A stretch of DNA of 64,000 nt from Streptomyces lanatus (lineage in GTDB: Bacteria > Actinomycetota > Actinomycetes > Streptomycetales > Streptomycetaceae). This document shows positions 1 to 11,092 of this stretch, one piece after another (the stretch's first letter is position 1; every line of letters starts with the position of its first letter). The position numbers were made by a program, and so were the translations under genes. Location: NCBI RefSeq assembly GCF_014655715.1, contig NZ_BNBM01000003.1:623920-687919 (forward strand). The letters are read 5' to 3'. The notes under the pieces were generated by a model. The model saw only the letters and a list, made by a program, of their open reading frames with translations. It did not search any database and had not been told where the DNA came from.

Positions 1-1275
1 GACGACGACCTGGTGCGGGTCGCCCGCGAACGCACCCGGGACGCCAAGCTCCCGCACAACGTGGCGCGGGAGCATTTCGAGGGGCACATCCTCAACACGC
101 TCACCGAGCTGTACGCCGAGCGCGTCGGCACCGATCCGTACGACGGCAGCAGCCTCCTCGACCCGAGCGACATCACCCAGATCCGCGACGAGATCGCCGA
201 GAACCCCGAGGTGTGGGCGGCCATCGACCAGCTGTGGCCGAGGCTGACCCCGCAGCGCCTGCTCGCCGACTTCCTCGCCGATCCCCTCGGTCACCTCCCC
301 GAGGAGGACGCGGCCGCGATCCGCCGGCCCGTCACGCGTGCGTGGACGATCGCGGACGTGCCGCTGCTGGACGAGGCGGCCGAACTGCTCGGCGAGGACG
401 ACCGGGTGAAGCGGGCGCTGGCCGAGCGGGAGCGGGAGACGCAGGTCGCCTACGCACAGGGCGTGCTGGACGTCTCGTACGCCTCGCGTACCTATGAGTT
501 CGAGGACAAGGACGAGGAGGACTCCGAGGTCCTCTCCGCGCACGACATCATCGACGCCGAGCGGTTCGCCGAACGCCAGGAGGAGGACGACCACCGCAGC
601 GCCGCGGAGCGCGCGGCGGCCGACCGGACCTGGGCGTTCGGGCACATCATCGTCGACGAGGCGCAGGAGTTGTCGCCGATGGCCTGGCGGCTGCTGATGC
701 GGCGCAGCCCGACCCGCTCGATGACGCTGGTCGGCGACCCGGCCCAGACGGCGGAGGCGGCGGGCGTCGGCTCCTGGCGCGGCATCCTGGAGCCCTACGT
801 CGAGGACCGCTGGGAGCACACCCGCCTCGGCGTCAACTACCGCACCCCGGCCGAGATCATGGAGCTGGCGGCAGCGGTCGTACGGGCCGAGAACCCGGAC
901 TTCGAACCCCCGAGTTCCGTACGGTCCACAGGTGTACGTCCCTGGGTGCGCGCCACCGACGACCTGCCCGGCGCCGTCGCCAAGGCGGTCGGGGAACTCA
1001 CCCCCGCCGAGGGCCGCCTCGCGGTCATCGCACCACGCCATCTGCACCGCAGGCTGGCCGCCCGACTGGACGGGGTGACGGCAGGCACCGAGCCCGACCT
1101 GACCCGCAGCGTCGTACTGCTCGACCCCCGTCAGTCCAAGGGCCTGGAGTTCGACTCGGTGCTCGTGGTGGAGCCGGGTCTGTACGGCACCAGCGACCTG
1201 TACGTGGCACTGACCCGGGCGACGCAGCGGTTGGGGGTGCTGCACACGGGCCGGCTGCCGCAGGCGCTGGCGTGA
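1..1275 (+). CDS. HelD/HelR-like RNA polymerase-associated SF1 ATPase, C-terminal part
   Basis: The frame is open from base 1 to the TGA at 1273-1275, so about 424 C-terminal codons are present and the start and Walker A lie upstream. Visible superfamily 1 motifs are DEAQELSPMAWRLL (motif II, near codon 219), TLVGDPAQTAEA (motif III), YRTPAEIMEL, DPRQSKGLEFDSVLVV (motif V) and YVALTRATQRLGVLH (motif VI). An acidic stretch EDKDEEDSE lies near codon 168. Known for the family: HelD-type ATPases bind RNA polymerase and clear stalled or drug-bound enzyme; actinobacterial members are called HelR and can protect against rifampicin. The exact subfamily is inference because the N-terminal arm is outside the window. 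The gene converges on glgB with a strong hairpin between them. A generic UvrD-like helicase is the alternative. Confidence 0.85.
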   Translation, partial: DDDLVRVARERTRDAKLPHNVAREHFEGHILNTLTELYAERVGTDPYDGSSLLDPSDITQIRDEIAENPEVWAAIDQLWPRLTPQRLLADFLADPLGHLPEEDAAAIRRPVTRAWTIADVPLLDEAAELLGEDDRVKRALAERERETQVAYAQGVLDVSYASRTYEFEDKDEEDSEVLSAHDIIDAERFAERQEEDDHRSAAERAAADRTWAFGHIIVDEAQELSPMAWRLLMRRSPTRSMTLVGDPAQTAEAAGVGSWRGILEPYVEDRWEHTRLGVNYRTPAEIMELAAAVVRAENPDFEPPSSVRSTGVRPWVRATDDLPGAVAKAVGELTPAEGRLAVIAPRHLHRRLAARLDGVTAGTEPDLTRSVVLLDPRQSKGLEFDSVLVVEPGLYGTSDLYVALTRATQRLGVLHTGRLPQALA

Positions 1276-1284
1276 CGTCGCCGA

Positions 1285-1318
1285 ACGCCGGACGGGCAGG
1301 TCTCAGCCCGTCCGGCGT
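1285..1318. terminator. Bidirectional hairpin terminator between helR-like gene and glgB
   Basis: A 13-bp perfect inverted repeat (arms 1285-1297 and 1306-1318, ACGCCGGACGGGC and its complement) with an 8-nt loop lies between the convergent stop codons at 1275 and 1337. It has no T-tract on either side, as is usual in Streptomyces, and can serve both transcripts. Confidence 0.8.
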
Positions 1319-1336
1319 CTGAGGTCGACGAGGAAA

Positions 1337-3997
1337 CTAGGCCGGTCGCAGCCACACCGTGGCCAGCGGTGGCAGCGTCAGCCGGATGCTCGCCGGGCGG
1401 CCGTGCCAGGCCTGGGGCTCCGGCTTGACCGGGTCGGGGTTGGTGACGTCACCGCCGCCGTACTTCGCCGCGTCGGTGTTCACCGCCTCGTGCCAGGCCG
1501 GGACGTCGTCCGGCACCCCGAGGCGGTACTCGTGCCGTACGACCGGCGACAGATTCGACACCGCCAGCAGCGGGACGCCCTCCGCGTCGTAGCGCAGGAA
1601 CGCGAAGACGTTGTCGTCCGCCGCGTCGCCGACCACCCACTGGAAACCGGACGGATCGGTGTCCCGCTGCCACAGGGCCGGGGTATGGACGTACACCGTG
1701 TTCAGGTCGCGGATCAGGTCCCGCACTCCCCGGTGGTCGGGCTCCGCACCGTACGCCGAGTCCAGCAGCCACCAGTCGGGGCCGTGGGCCTCCGACCACT
1801 CGGCGCCCTGCGCGAACTCCTGCCCCATGAAGAGGAGCTGCTTGCCGGGGTGGGCCCACATGAAGCCCAGGTAGGCACGGTGGTTGGCCCGCTGCTGCCA
1901 CCAGTCGCCCGGCATCTTGGACACCAGGGACCGCTTGCCGTGCACCACTTCGTCGTGGGAGATGGGAAGGACGTAGTTCTCGCTGTAGGCGTACACCATC
2001 GAGAACGTCATCTCGTTGTGGTGGTACTTGCGGTGCACCGGTTCCTTCGCCATGTACTCCAGCGAGTCGTGCATCCAGCCCATGTTCCACTTCAGGCCGA
2101 AGCCCAGGCCGCCGAAGCCGCCGGGACCAGCCACATGCGTCGGCCGTGTCACGCCGTCCCACGCCGTGGACTCCTCCGCGATGGTCACGACCCCCGGCAC
2201 CCGCCGGTACACCGTCGCGTTCATCTCCTGCAGGAACGCCACCGCGTCCAGGTTCTCCCGGCCCCCGTGCTCGTTCGGCACCCACTGGCCCGGCTCGCGC
2301 GAATAGTCCAGGTAGAGCATGGAGGCGACGGCGTCCACCCGGAGCCCGTCGATGTGGAACTCCTCGCACCAGTACAGGGCGTTGGCCACCAGGAAGTTGC
2401 TCACCTCGCGCCGGCCGAAGTCGAACTCCAGCGTGCCCCAGTCGGGGTGGGCGGAGCGCAGCGGATCCTCGTGCTCGTACAGCGGACGCCCGTCGAACTC
2501 GGCCAGCGCCCAGTCGTCGCGCGGGAAGTGCGCCGGCACCCAGTCCATCAGCACGCCGATCCCGGCCCGGTGGAGGGAGTCGACCAGATGCTTGAAGTCA
2601 TCCGGGGTGCCGAGGCGGGCCGTGGGCGCGTAGAAGCCGGTGACCTGGTAGCCCCAGGAGCCGCCGAAGGGGTGCTCGGCGACCGGCATCAGCTCGACAT
2701 GGGTGAAGCCGAGGTCCTTGACGTACGCGGGGAGCTGCTCGGCGAGTTGACGGTACGTCAGTCCCGGTCGCCAGGACGCCAGATGGACCTCGTACACCGA
2801 GAACGGCGCCTCATGCGCCGGCACCGACCCGCGCCGCTCCAGCCACGCCGCGTCCCCCCACTCGTACCGCGAGGCGTGCACGATCGACGATGTGTTGGGC
2901 GGGGCCTCCGTCCGGCGGGCCAGCGGGTCCGCGCGCAGCGTCTTCGAACCGTCCGGCCGGGTGATCTCGAACTTGTACAGCTCGCCCTCGCCGATGCCGG
3001 GCACGAACAGCTCCCAGATCCCGGTGCCGCCGAGCGAACGCATCGGATAGCCCGTGCCGTCCCAGAAGTTGAAGGTGCCGGCCAGGGAGACACCGCGCGC
3101 GTTCGGCGCCCACACCGTGAAGCGGGTGCCGGTCACGGCCTGGTGGGTCATCGGCTCGGCGCCGAGGGCCTTCCACAGCTCCTCGTGCCGGCCCTCGCCG
3201 ATCAGATGCAGATCGAGCTCGCCCAGCGCGGGCAGGAAGCGGTACGCGTCCTCGGTCTCCTGCACCGAGCCCTCGTACGCCACGAGGAACTGGTAGCCCT
3301 CCGGCACCTCCCGCAGCGGCAGCAGGCCCGAGAAGAACCCCTCCGCGTCGTCGTGCAGCTCCGCCCGCAGGTTCCCGGCCACGACGGTCACCGACAGGGC
3401 GTACGGCTTGAAGGCCCGGAACGCCACACCGCCGGGGACCGGATGCGCACCGAGGACGGCGTGCGGGTCGTGATGGGTGCCGGTCAGCAGACGATCGCGG
3501 TCGGCGGCGTCGAGAGCGGGCGAGACGGCGACCTCTACGGGCTCGACCGGCTCGACCGGCTCGGCGGGCATCGGGGCGGCCTTCGAGGGGACCGCCTTCT
3601 GCGCCGGGATCTTCTTCCGCGTCGCCTTTTGCGCGGGGATCTTCTTGGCGGCGGGCTTCTCGGGAGCGGACTTCTTGGCGGCGGTGCTCTTCGCCGCCGT
3701 GCCTTTCGCCGCCGTGCTTTTCGCGGTGGCCTTCTTCGCCACGGCTTTCTTGGCCGCGGTCTTCTTCGCGGCCGCCTTCTTCGCCGGGGCCTTCTTCGCG
3801 GTCGCCTTGCTCGCGGCCGCCTTCTTCTGCCCGGTGGCCTTCGCCGCCGCCGCCTTCTTCGCCGTCCCCTTCTTCACGGCCTCCGCGGCCTCCGCGGCCT
3901 TGGTCGTCGCCCTTTTGGCGACGCTCGTCTTCTCGGCCGACTGCTCGGCCGTGTCCTGGTGTTGCGAACCGCTGGAGGGAGTGGTGCGGGGGGTCAC
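1337..3997 (-). CDS. glgB: 1,4-alpha-glucan branching enzyme with Lys/Ala-rich N-terminal tail
   Basis: GlgB makes alpha-1,6 branches in alpha-glucan made by GlgE. The catalytic part is a normal GH13 branching enzyme: nucleophile Asp in GLRVDAVASMLY (near residue 554), acid Glu in IAEESTAWDG (near 607) and Asp in PISHDEVVHGKRSL (near 682). The odd part is residues 1-142, where AKKAxAKK-type repeats are rich in Lys and Ala like histone H1 tails. The usual enzyme is about 740 aa; this reading gives 886. The GTG start at 3997 overlaps the maltokinase stop as GTGA, which supports the long form. An internal ATG at residue 143 would give a standard 744-aa protein, so both forms are possible. It is the last gene of the glgE-treS-mak-glgB set. 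Confidence 0.95.
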   Translation of the reverse strand: MTPRTTPSSGSQHQDTAEQSAEKTSVAKRATTKAAEAAEAVKKGTAKKAAAAKATGQKKAAASKATAKKAPAKKAAAKKTAAKKAVAKKATAKSTAAKGTAAKSTAAKKSAPEKPAAKKIPAQKATRKKIPAQKAVPSKAAPMPAEPVEPVEPVEVAVSPALDAADRDRLLTGTHHDPHAVLGAHPVPGGVAFRAFKPYALSVTVVAGNLRAELHDDAEGFFSGLLPLREVPEGYQFLVAYEGSVQETEDAYRFLPALGELDLHLIGEGRHEELWKALGAEPMTHQAVTGTRFTVWAPNARGVSLAGTFNFWDGTGYPMRSLGGTGIWELFVPGIGEGELYKFEITRPDGSKTLRADPLARRTEAPPNTSSIVHASRYEWGDAAWLERRGSVPAHEAPFSVYEVHLASWRPGLTYRQLAEQLPAYVKDLGFTHVELMPVAEHPFGGSWGYQVTGFYAPTARLGTPDDFKHLVDSLHRAGIGVLMDWVPAHFPRDDWALAEFDGRPLYEHEDPLRSAHPDWGTLEFDFGRREVSNFLVANALYWCEEFHIDGLRVDAVASMLYLDYSREPGQWVPNEHGGRENLDAVAFLQEMNATVYRRVPGVVTIAEESTAWDGVTRPTHVAGPGGFGGLGFGLKWNMGWMHDSLEYMAKEPVHRKYHHNEMTFSMVYAYSENYVLPISHDEVVHGKRSLVSKMPGDWWQQRANHRAYLGFMWAHPGKQLLFMGQEFAQGAEWSEAHGPDWWLLDSAYGAEPDHRGVRDLIRDLNTVYVHTPALWQRDTDPSGFQWVVGDAADDNVFAFLRYDAEGVPLLAVSNLSPVVRHEYRLGVPDDVPAWHEAVNTDAAKYGGGDVTNPDPVKPEPQAWHGRPASIRLTLPPLATVWLRPA

Positions 3998-5439
3998 GGG
4001 CGGGGCCTCCTAGGCGCAGGTGGGGATGAGGGGAGGGATGGAGCGGGGGTGCCGGTGTCCGCGGCGAGACGGTGTATCGCGGACAGCGGCACGGGGAGCC
4101 AGTCGGGCCGGTGACGGGCTTCGTAGACGACCTCGTAGATCGCCTTGTCGGTCTCGTACGCACGCAACAGCACCGGATCGGTGCGCGGATCGGCGCCGCC
4201 TGCCTGTGCGTACCCGGCGCAGTACGCGGCCCGGCAGGCGTCGGCCCAGCCCGGTACCGGCAGGTCGGCCGAGTGGGCCGCGTAGTCGAAGGAGCGCAGC
4301 ATGCCCGCGACGTCCCGCACCGGGGGCTGCGGCATCCGGCGCTCGGCCAGCGACTTCGACGGCTCGCCCTCGAAGTCGATCAGCCACCACCGCCCGCCGG
4401 GTGAGCGCAGGCACTGCCCGAGGTGCAGATCGCCATGGATGCGCTGGGCCGTCCAGGTACGGCCCTCGGCGGCGAGGCCGGCCAGCGCCTCGAACGCGGA
4501 ACGCAGACCCGGCGCGTACGGCCGCAGCGCCGGCACCGCCTGCGTGGCCGCCTCCAGCCGCTCGACCATGCCGTCGACGAGGTGCTGCACCTGTGTGTGC
4601 CCCAGGGTCACGGTCGGCAGCGTACGGGCCAGCGCCATGTGCACCTCGGCGGTCGCACGCCCCAGCGCCCGCGCCTCGGCGGCGAAGTCCTCGCCCTTGG
4701 CCAGCTCGCGCAGCGCCAGCTCCCAGCCGTCCGCCGCGCCCTGCACAAAGGGCTGCAGCACACCCAGTACGTACGACTCGCCGGCCAGGTCGGCATGGAA
4801 CCACGCCGTCGGCGCGGGCACCCGGTCGCAGTCCTCGCGGGCCAGCGCGAGCGGCAGCTCCAGGTCGGGGTTGACGCCGGGCACGACCCGGCGCAACAGC
4901 TTCAGGATGAACGTATCGCCGTAGACGACCGACGAGTTCGACTGCTCGGAGGTGACCAGACGCGGCACCAGGGCGGAGCGGATCTCCTGGGCCCCGTCCC
5001 GTTCGAAGCGCAGCGCGCCGATGCGGGCCCCGGTGCGCAGGGCTTCGAGGAGCAGTTCGCCGGGGCGGGGGTCGTGCAGGGCGTCGTACACCGTGCGTCC
5101 GGCGAGCGGGCCCTCGGTGACATGTCCGATCAGGGCGGGCGCGAGCCGAGGCGGCAACGCCTCGCGCTCCCCTATGAGGAGCTGGTAGCAGTCGGCGGGC
5201 GGCTCGGGGGCGCCCGGCACGGGGGTGACGGGCTGATGGGCGCGCACCAGCAGGTGGTACAGGCCCAGCTTGCCGCCGGGCGGCAGCAGTTCGGTGGCCG
5301 CGACCGGCGAGAACCCGGTGACCGGACGCCCCTTGCCCGCGAACCAGCGCTGCCGCGGCAGCCACTCCCGCAGCAGTGGATCCAGTGACGCAAGGAGGCC
5401 GGGCGAAGTGGTGACGGTACGGGTGACGGCTTCCGACAT
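3994..5439 (-). CDS. mak: Maltokinase (Pep2/Mak)
   Basis: Predicted ATP-dependent maltokinase that makes maltose-1-phosphate, the donor used by GlgE. The 481-aa protein has the aminoglycoside-phosphotransferase-like fold: the N-terminal cap has LREWLPRQRWFAGKGR (about residues 23-38), and the catalytic loop RIHGDLHLGQCL (about 334-345) is followed by WWLIDFEGEPSKSLAERR carrying the Mg-binding Asp. The ATG at 5439 follows a GGAAAGGACG purine-rich site. Its stop overlaps the glgB start by 4 bp (GTGA), so translation of the two is likely coupled. A strong hairpin separates it from treS upstream. Fusions of TreS with this enzyme exist in other bacteria; here they are separate genes. Confidence 0.93.
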   Translation of the reverse strand: MSEAVTRTVTTSPGLLASLDPLLREWLPRQRWFAGKGRPVTGFSPVAATELLPPGGKLGLYHLLVRAHQPVTPVPGAPEPPADCYQLLIGEREALPPRLAPALIGHVTEGPLAGRTVYDALHDPRPGELLLEALRTGARIGALRFERDGAQEIRSALVPRLVTSEQSNSSVVYGDTFILKLLRRVVPGVNPDLELPLALAREDCDRVPAPTAWFHADLAGESYVLGVLQPFVQGAADGWELALRELAKGEDFAAEARALGRATAEVHMALARTLPTVTLGHTQVQHLVDGMVERLEAATQAVPALRPYAPGLRSAFEALAGLAAEGRTWTAQRIHGDLHLGQCLRSPGGRWWLIDFEGEPSKSLAERRMPQPPVRDVAGMLRSFDYAAHSADLPVPGWADACRAAYCAGYAQAGGADPRTDPVLLRAYETDKAIYEVVYEARHRPDWLPVPLSAIHRLAADTGTPAPSLPSSPPAPRRPRP

Positions 5440-5487
5440 GGCGTCGCGTCCTTTCCCCGGGCGGTCGGGGTGTTACTTCTGCGTGCC

Positions 5488-5522
5488 CCCGGCGGGGCGG
5501 CGGAAACCGCCGCCCCGCCGGG
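5488..5522 (-). terminator. Intercistronic hairpin between treS and mak
   Basis: A perfect 16-bp inverted repeat (arms 5488-5503 and 5507-5522, CCCGGCGGGGCGGCGG and its complement) with a 3-nt AAA loop starts 4 nt after the treS stop. It should terminate or attenuate the glgE-treS transcript before mak-glgB, or protect the upstream mRNA end. The gap of 86 nt is the only real space inside the locus. Confidence 0.75.
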
Positions 5523-5525
5523 CTC

Positions 5526-9322
<3,797 letters not shown>

Positions 9323-9514
9323 GACCGCTCCTGTCCGCGTCAACGTGGGTGGGCGGATGGCTGTGGGGAGGTGGGTCCTGCGGGGTGGTGCGTGGTGTTT
9401 CCATGGTGCGCTCGGGGGCGCACGGGTGGGGTGTACCGGTGGAGCCTTCCCACCCTATTCGGGTGGGCAATCCGGCACTTTGTTAACTACTCACGCGTAT
9501 GTCTACGCACAAGA

Positions 9515-9543
9515 CCGGCCCCGTTCCACAGGAACGGGGCCGG
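9515..9543 (-). terminator. Hairpin terminator of the subtilisin gene
   Basis: A 13-bp perfect inverted repeat (9515-9527 and 9531-9543, CCGGCCCCGTTCC and its complement) with a 3-nt loop lies 28 nt beyond the protease stop. The rest of 9323-9514 should hold the glgE promoter; I see no clear -35/-10 pair there. Confidence 0.8.
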
Positions 9544-9570
9544 CGTGCGCACTTCGGCGTGAAGAGGGCG

Positions 9571-10773
9571 CTACGACCCCGGTACCTGAAGGAGTTTGTT
9601 CGGCGAGCCGAGGCCGCGGCCGGACACCTTGCCGGACGCGGCCTGCGCCACGAGCGCCTTGGACACCTGTGCGGGCCGTGCCTTGGGATGGTCGGCCAGA
9701 TAGAGCGCGGCCACGCCCGCCGCGTGCGGCGACGCCATCGACGTACCGGAGTAGGTGGCCCTGCCGGTGTCGCTCGCGTTCGATGCCGAGGTGATCGACA
9801 CGCCCGGGGCGAACAGGTCCAGGACCGAGCCGGTGTTGGAGAAGCCCGCCCGCGCGTCCTTCTTGTCGGTGGCGCCGACGGTGATGGCCTCGCGCACCGC
9901 GGCCGGGGAGTACAGGCCGGCCGGCAGCCCGTCGTTGCCCGCCGCGACCGTATAGGTCACGCCGGAGGCGATGGAGTTGCGTACGGCCGCGTCCAACTGG
10001 GTGTTGCGGTAGCCGCCGAGGCTGACGTTGGCGACCGCCGGCTTCTTGGCGTGCCTGGTCACCCAGTCGATGCCCGCGATGACGTCGGACGTGGTGCCGC
10101 CGCCGGCGTTGTCGAGGACGCGTACGGCGACGACCTTGGCGTTCTTGGCGACGCCGTACTGCTTGCCCGCGATGGTGCCGGCGACATGGGTGCCATGGCC
10201 GTTGCCGTCGCTCGCGGTGCGGTCGTCGCCGACGAAGTCCCAGCCGTAGCTGGCGCGGCCGGCGAAGTCCTTGTGCGAGATGCGGATGCCGGTGTCGATC
10301 ACGTACACCGTCACTCCGGTGCCCGCGGACTCGGGCCAGGTGTAGCTCTTGTCGAGCGGCAGGTTCCGCTGGTCGATGCGGTCCAGGCCCCAGGACGGCG
10401 GGTTCTTCTGGGTGTGCGCCGGCAGTACCCGGGTGTCCTGGACGACCGAGGCGACCCTGGGGTCGGCCGCGAGCCGCTTGGCCTGTCTCTCGCCCGCCCG
10501 GATGGCGTAGCCGTTGAGGACCGTGCCGTAGGTATGGCTGATTTTCGCCCCGTACTTCTCGGCGAGGCCTTTTCCGGCCGCCGACGGGGCCTTTGTTCCC
10601 CCCTTGAGTGTCACCAGGTAACTGCCGCTGATGGCGCCGGGTTCCCCGGCGCCGCGTATCTGCCCCTCCGGTGCGGCGTGCGCGGGCATGGTGGTGGCCG
10701 AAAGTGCGGCGACACACGTCACCGCGGTCAGACCACCCGCCCGGCGCAGACGCCGTATGCGCGTCCGTGCCAT
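9571..10773 (-). CDS. Secreted S8 family subtilisin-like serine protease
   Basis: A 400-aa exported protease. Basic residues MARTRIRRLRRAG lead a hydrophobic stretch and an AHA-A signal cleavage site. A short I9-type propeptide follows (GSYLVTLKGGTK to about residue 115). The triad is intact: Asp in VTVYVIDTGIRISHKDF, His in GNGHGTHVAGTIAG and Ser in SGTSMASPHAAGVAAL. There is no C-terminal add-on domain. The ATG at 10773 is preceded by GAGGAGGGGAA; a TTG at 10794 would put the ribosome site inside the coding sequence, so I rejected it. It sits between glgE and glgP on its own transcript, with a terminator downstream and a 14-bp palindrome 46 nt upstream of its start. Substrate unknown. Confidence 0.94.
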   Translation of the reverse strand: MARTRIRRLRRAGGLTAVTCVAALSATTMPAHAAPEGQIRGAGEPGAISGSYLVTLKGGTKAPSAAGKGLAEKYGAKISHTYGTVLNGYAIRAGERQAKRLAADPRVASVVQDTRVLPAHTQKNPPSWGLDRIDQRNLPLDKSYTWPESAGTGVTVYVIDTGIRISHKDFAGRASYGWDFVGDDRTASDGNGHGTHVAGTIAGKQYGVAKNAKVVAVRVLDNAGGGTTSDVIAGIDWVTRHAKKPAVANVSLGGYRNTQLDAAVRNSIASGVTYTVAAGNDGLPAGLYSPAAVREAITVGATDKKDARAGFSNTGSVLDLFAPGVSITSASNASDTGRATYSGTSMASPHAAGVAALYLADHPKARPAQVSKALVAQAASGKVSGRGLGSPNKLLQVPGS

Positions 10774-11092
10774 GGTGTGAGTTCCCCTCCTCAACTCGGC
10801 GCACGGCGGCCTGGAACACCGGGTGCACCCGGCTCGACCGGTGCGCCACTGTCACCCTCTCGTGACGTGAGAAGTCGCCACAAGGACGCCTACGGGGGCG
10901 GAATCGGCCATACCGGCCATGGGGGATGTGTAAAGGTTGCGGTCGGTTTCGGACGGAGGCGGCGCTTCCGTTCCGCATACCGGTCGCAAAAACGCACTGT
11001 GGTTACGAAGCCCCGCATACCGATACCGTCGATGGCGATGACGGGACCCACACCGCCGTGTGTCCCCTGCCGCGCGCTGCCCGAGGTGAACC
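10774..11092. promoter_or_regulatory. Divergent promoter region, subtilisin and glgP
   Basis: 319 bp without a gene. It holds the subtilisin ribosome site, a perfect 14-bp palindrome CCGGGTGCACCCGG at 10819-10832 (candidate operator), three copies of CATACCG (near 10909, 10976 and 11016) and a GGGACCCACAC/GTGTGTCCC hairpin at 11044-11066 just before the glgP ribosome site. I cannot assign promoters with confidence. Confidence 0.45.

Noticed and set aside
3600..3960. Short tandem repeats that could look like a CRISPR or minisatellite array
   Set aside because: The units are 9-15 bp AAG/GCC codon runs encoding the Lys/Ala tail of GlgB, are in frame and have no unique spacers.
1403..4114. A plus-strand open frame of about 900 codons opposite glgB
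   Set aside because: It is antisense to a gene with all catalytic motifs and has low-complexity Arg/Leu/His composition, the normal result of GC-rich third positions on the other strand. Similar frames opposite glgP, the M4 proteases, nadE, the ABC exporters, leuA and the NRPS were dropped for the same reason.
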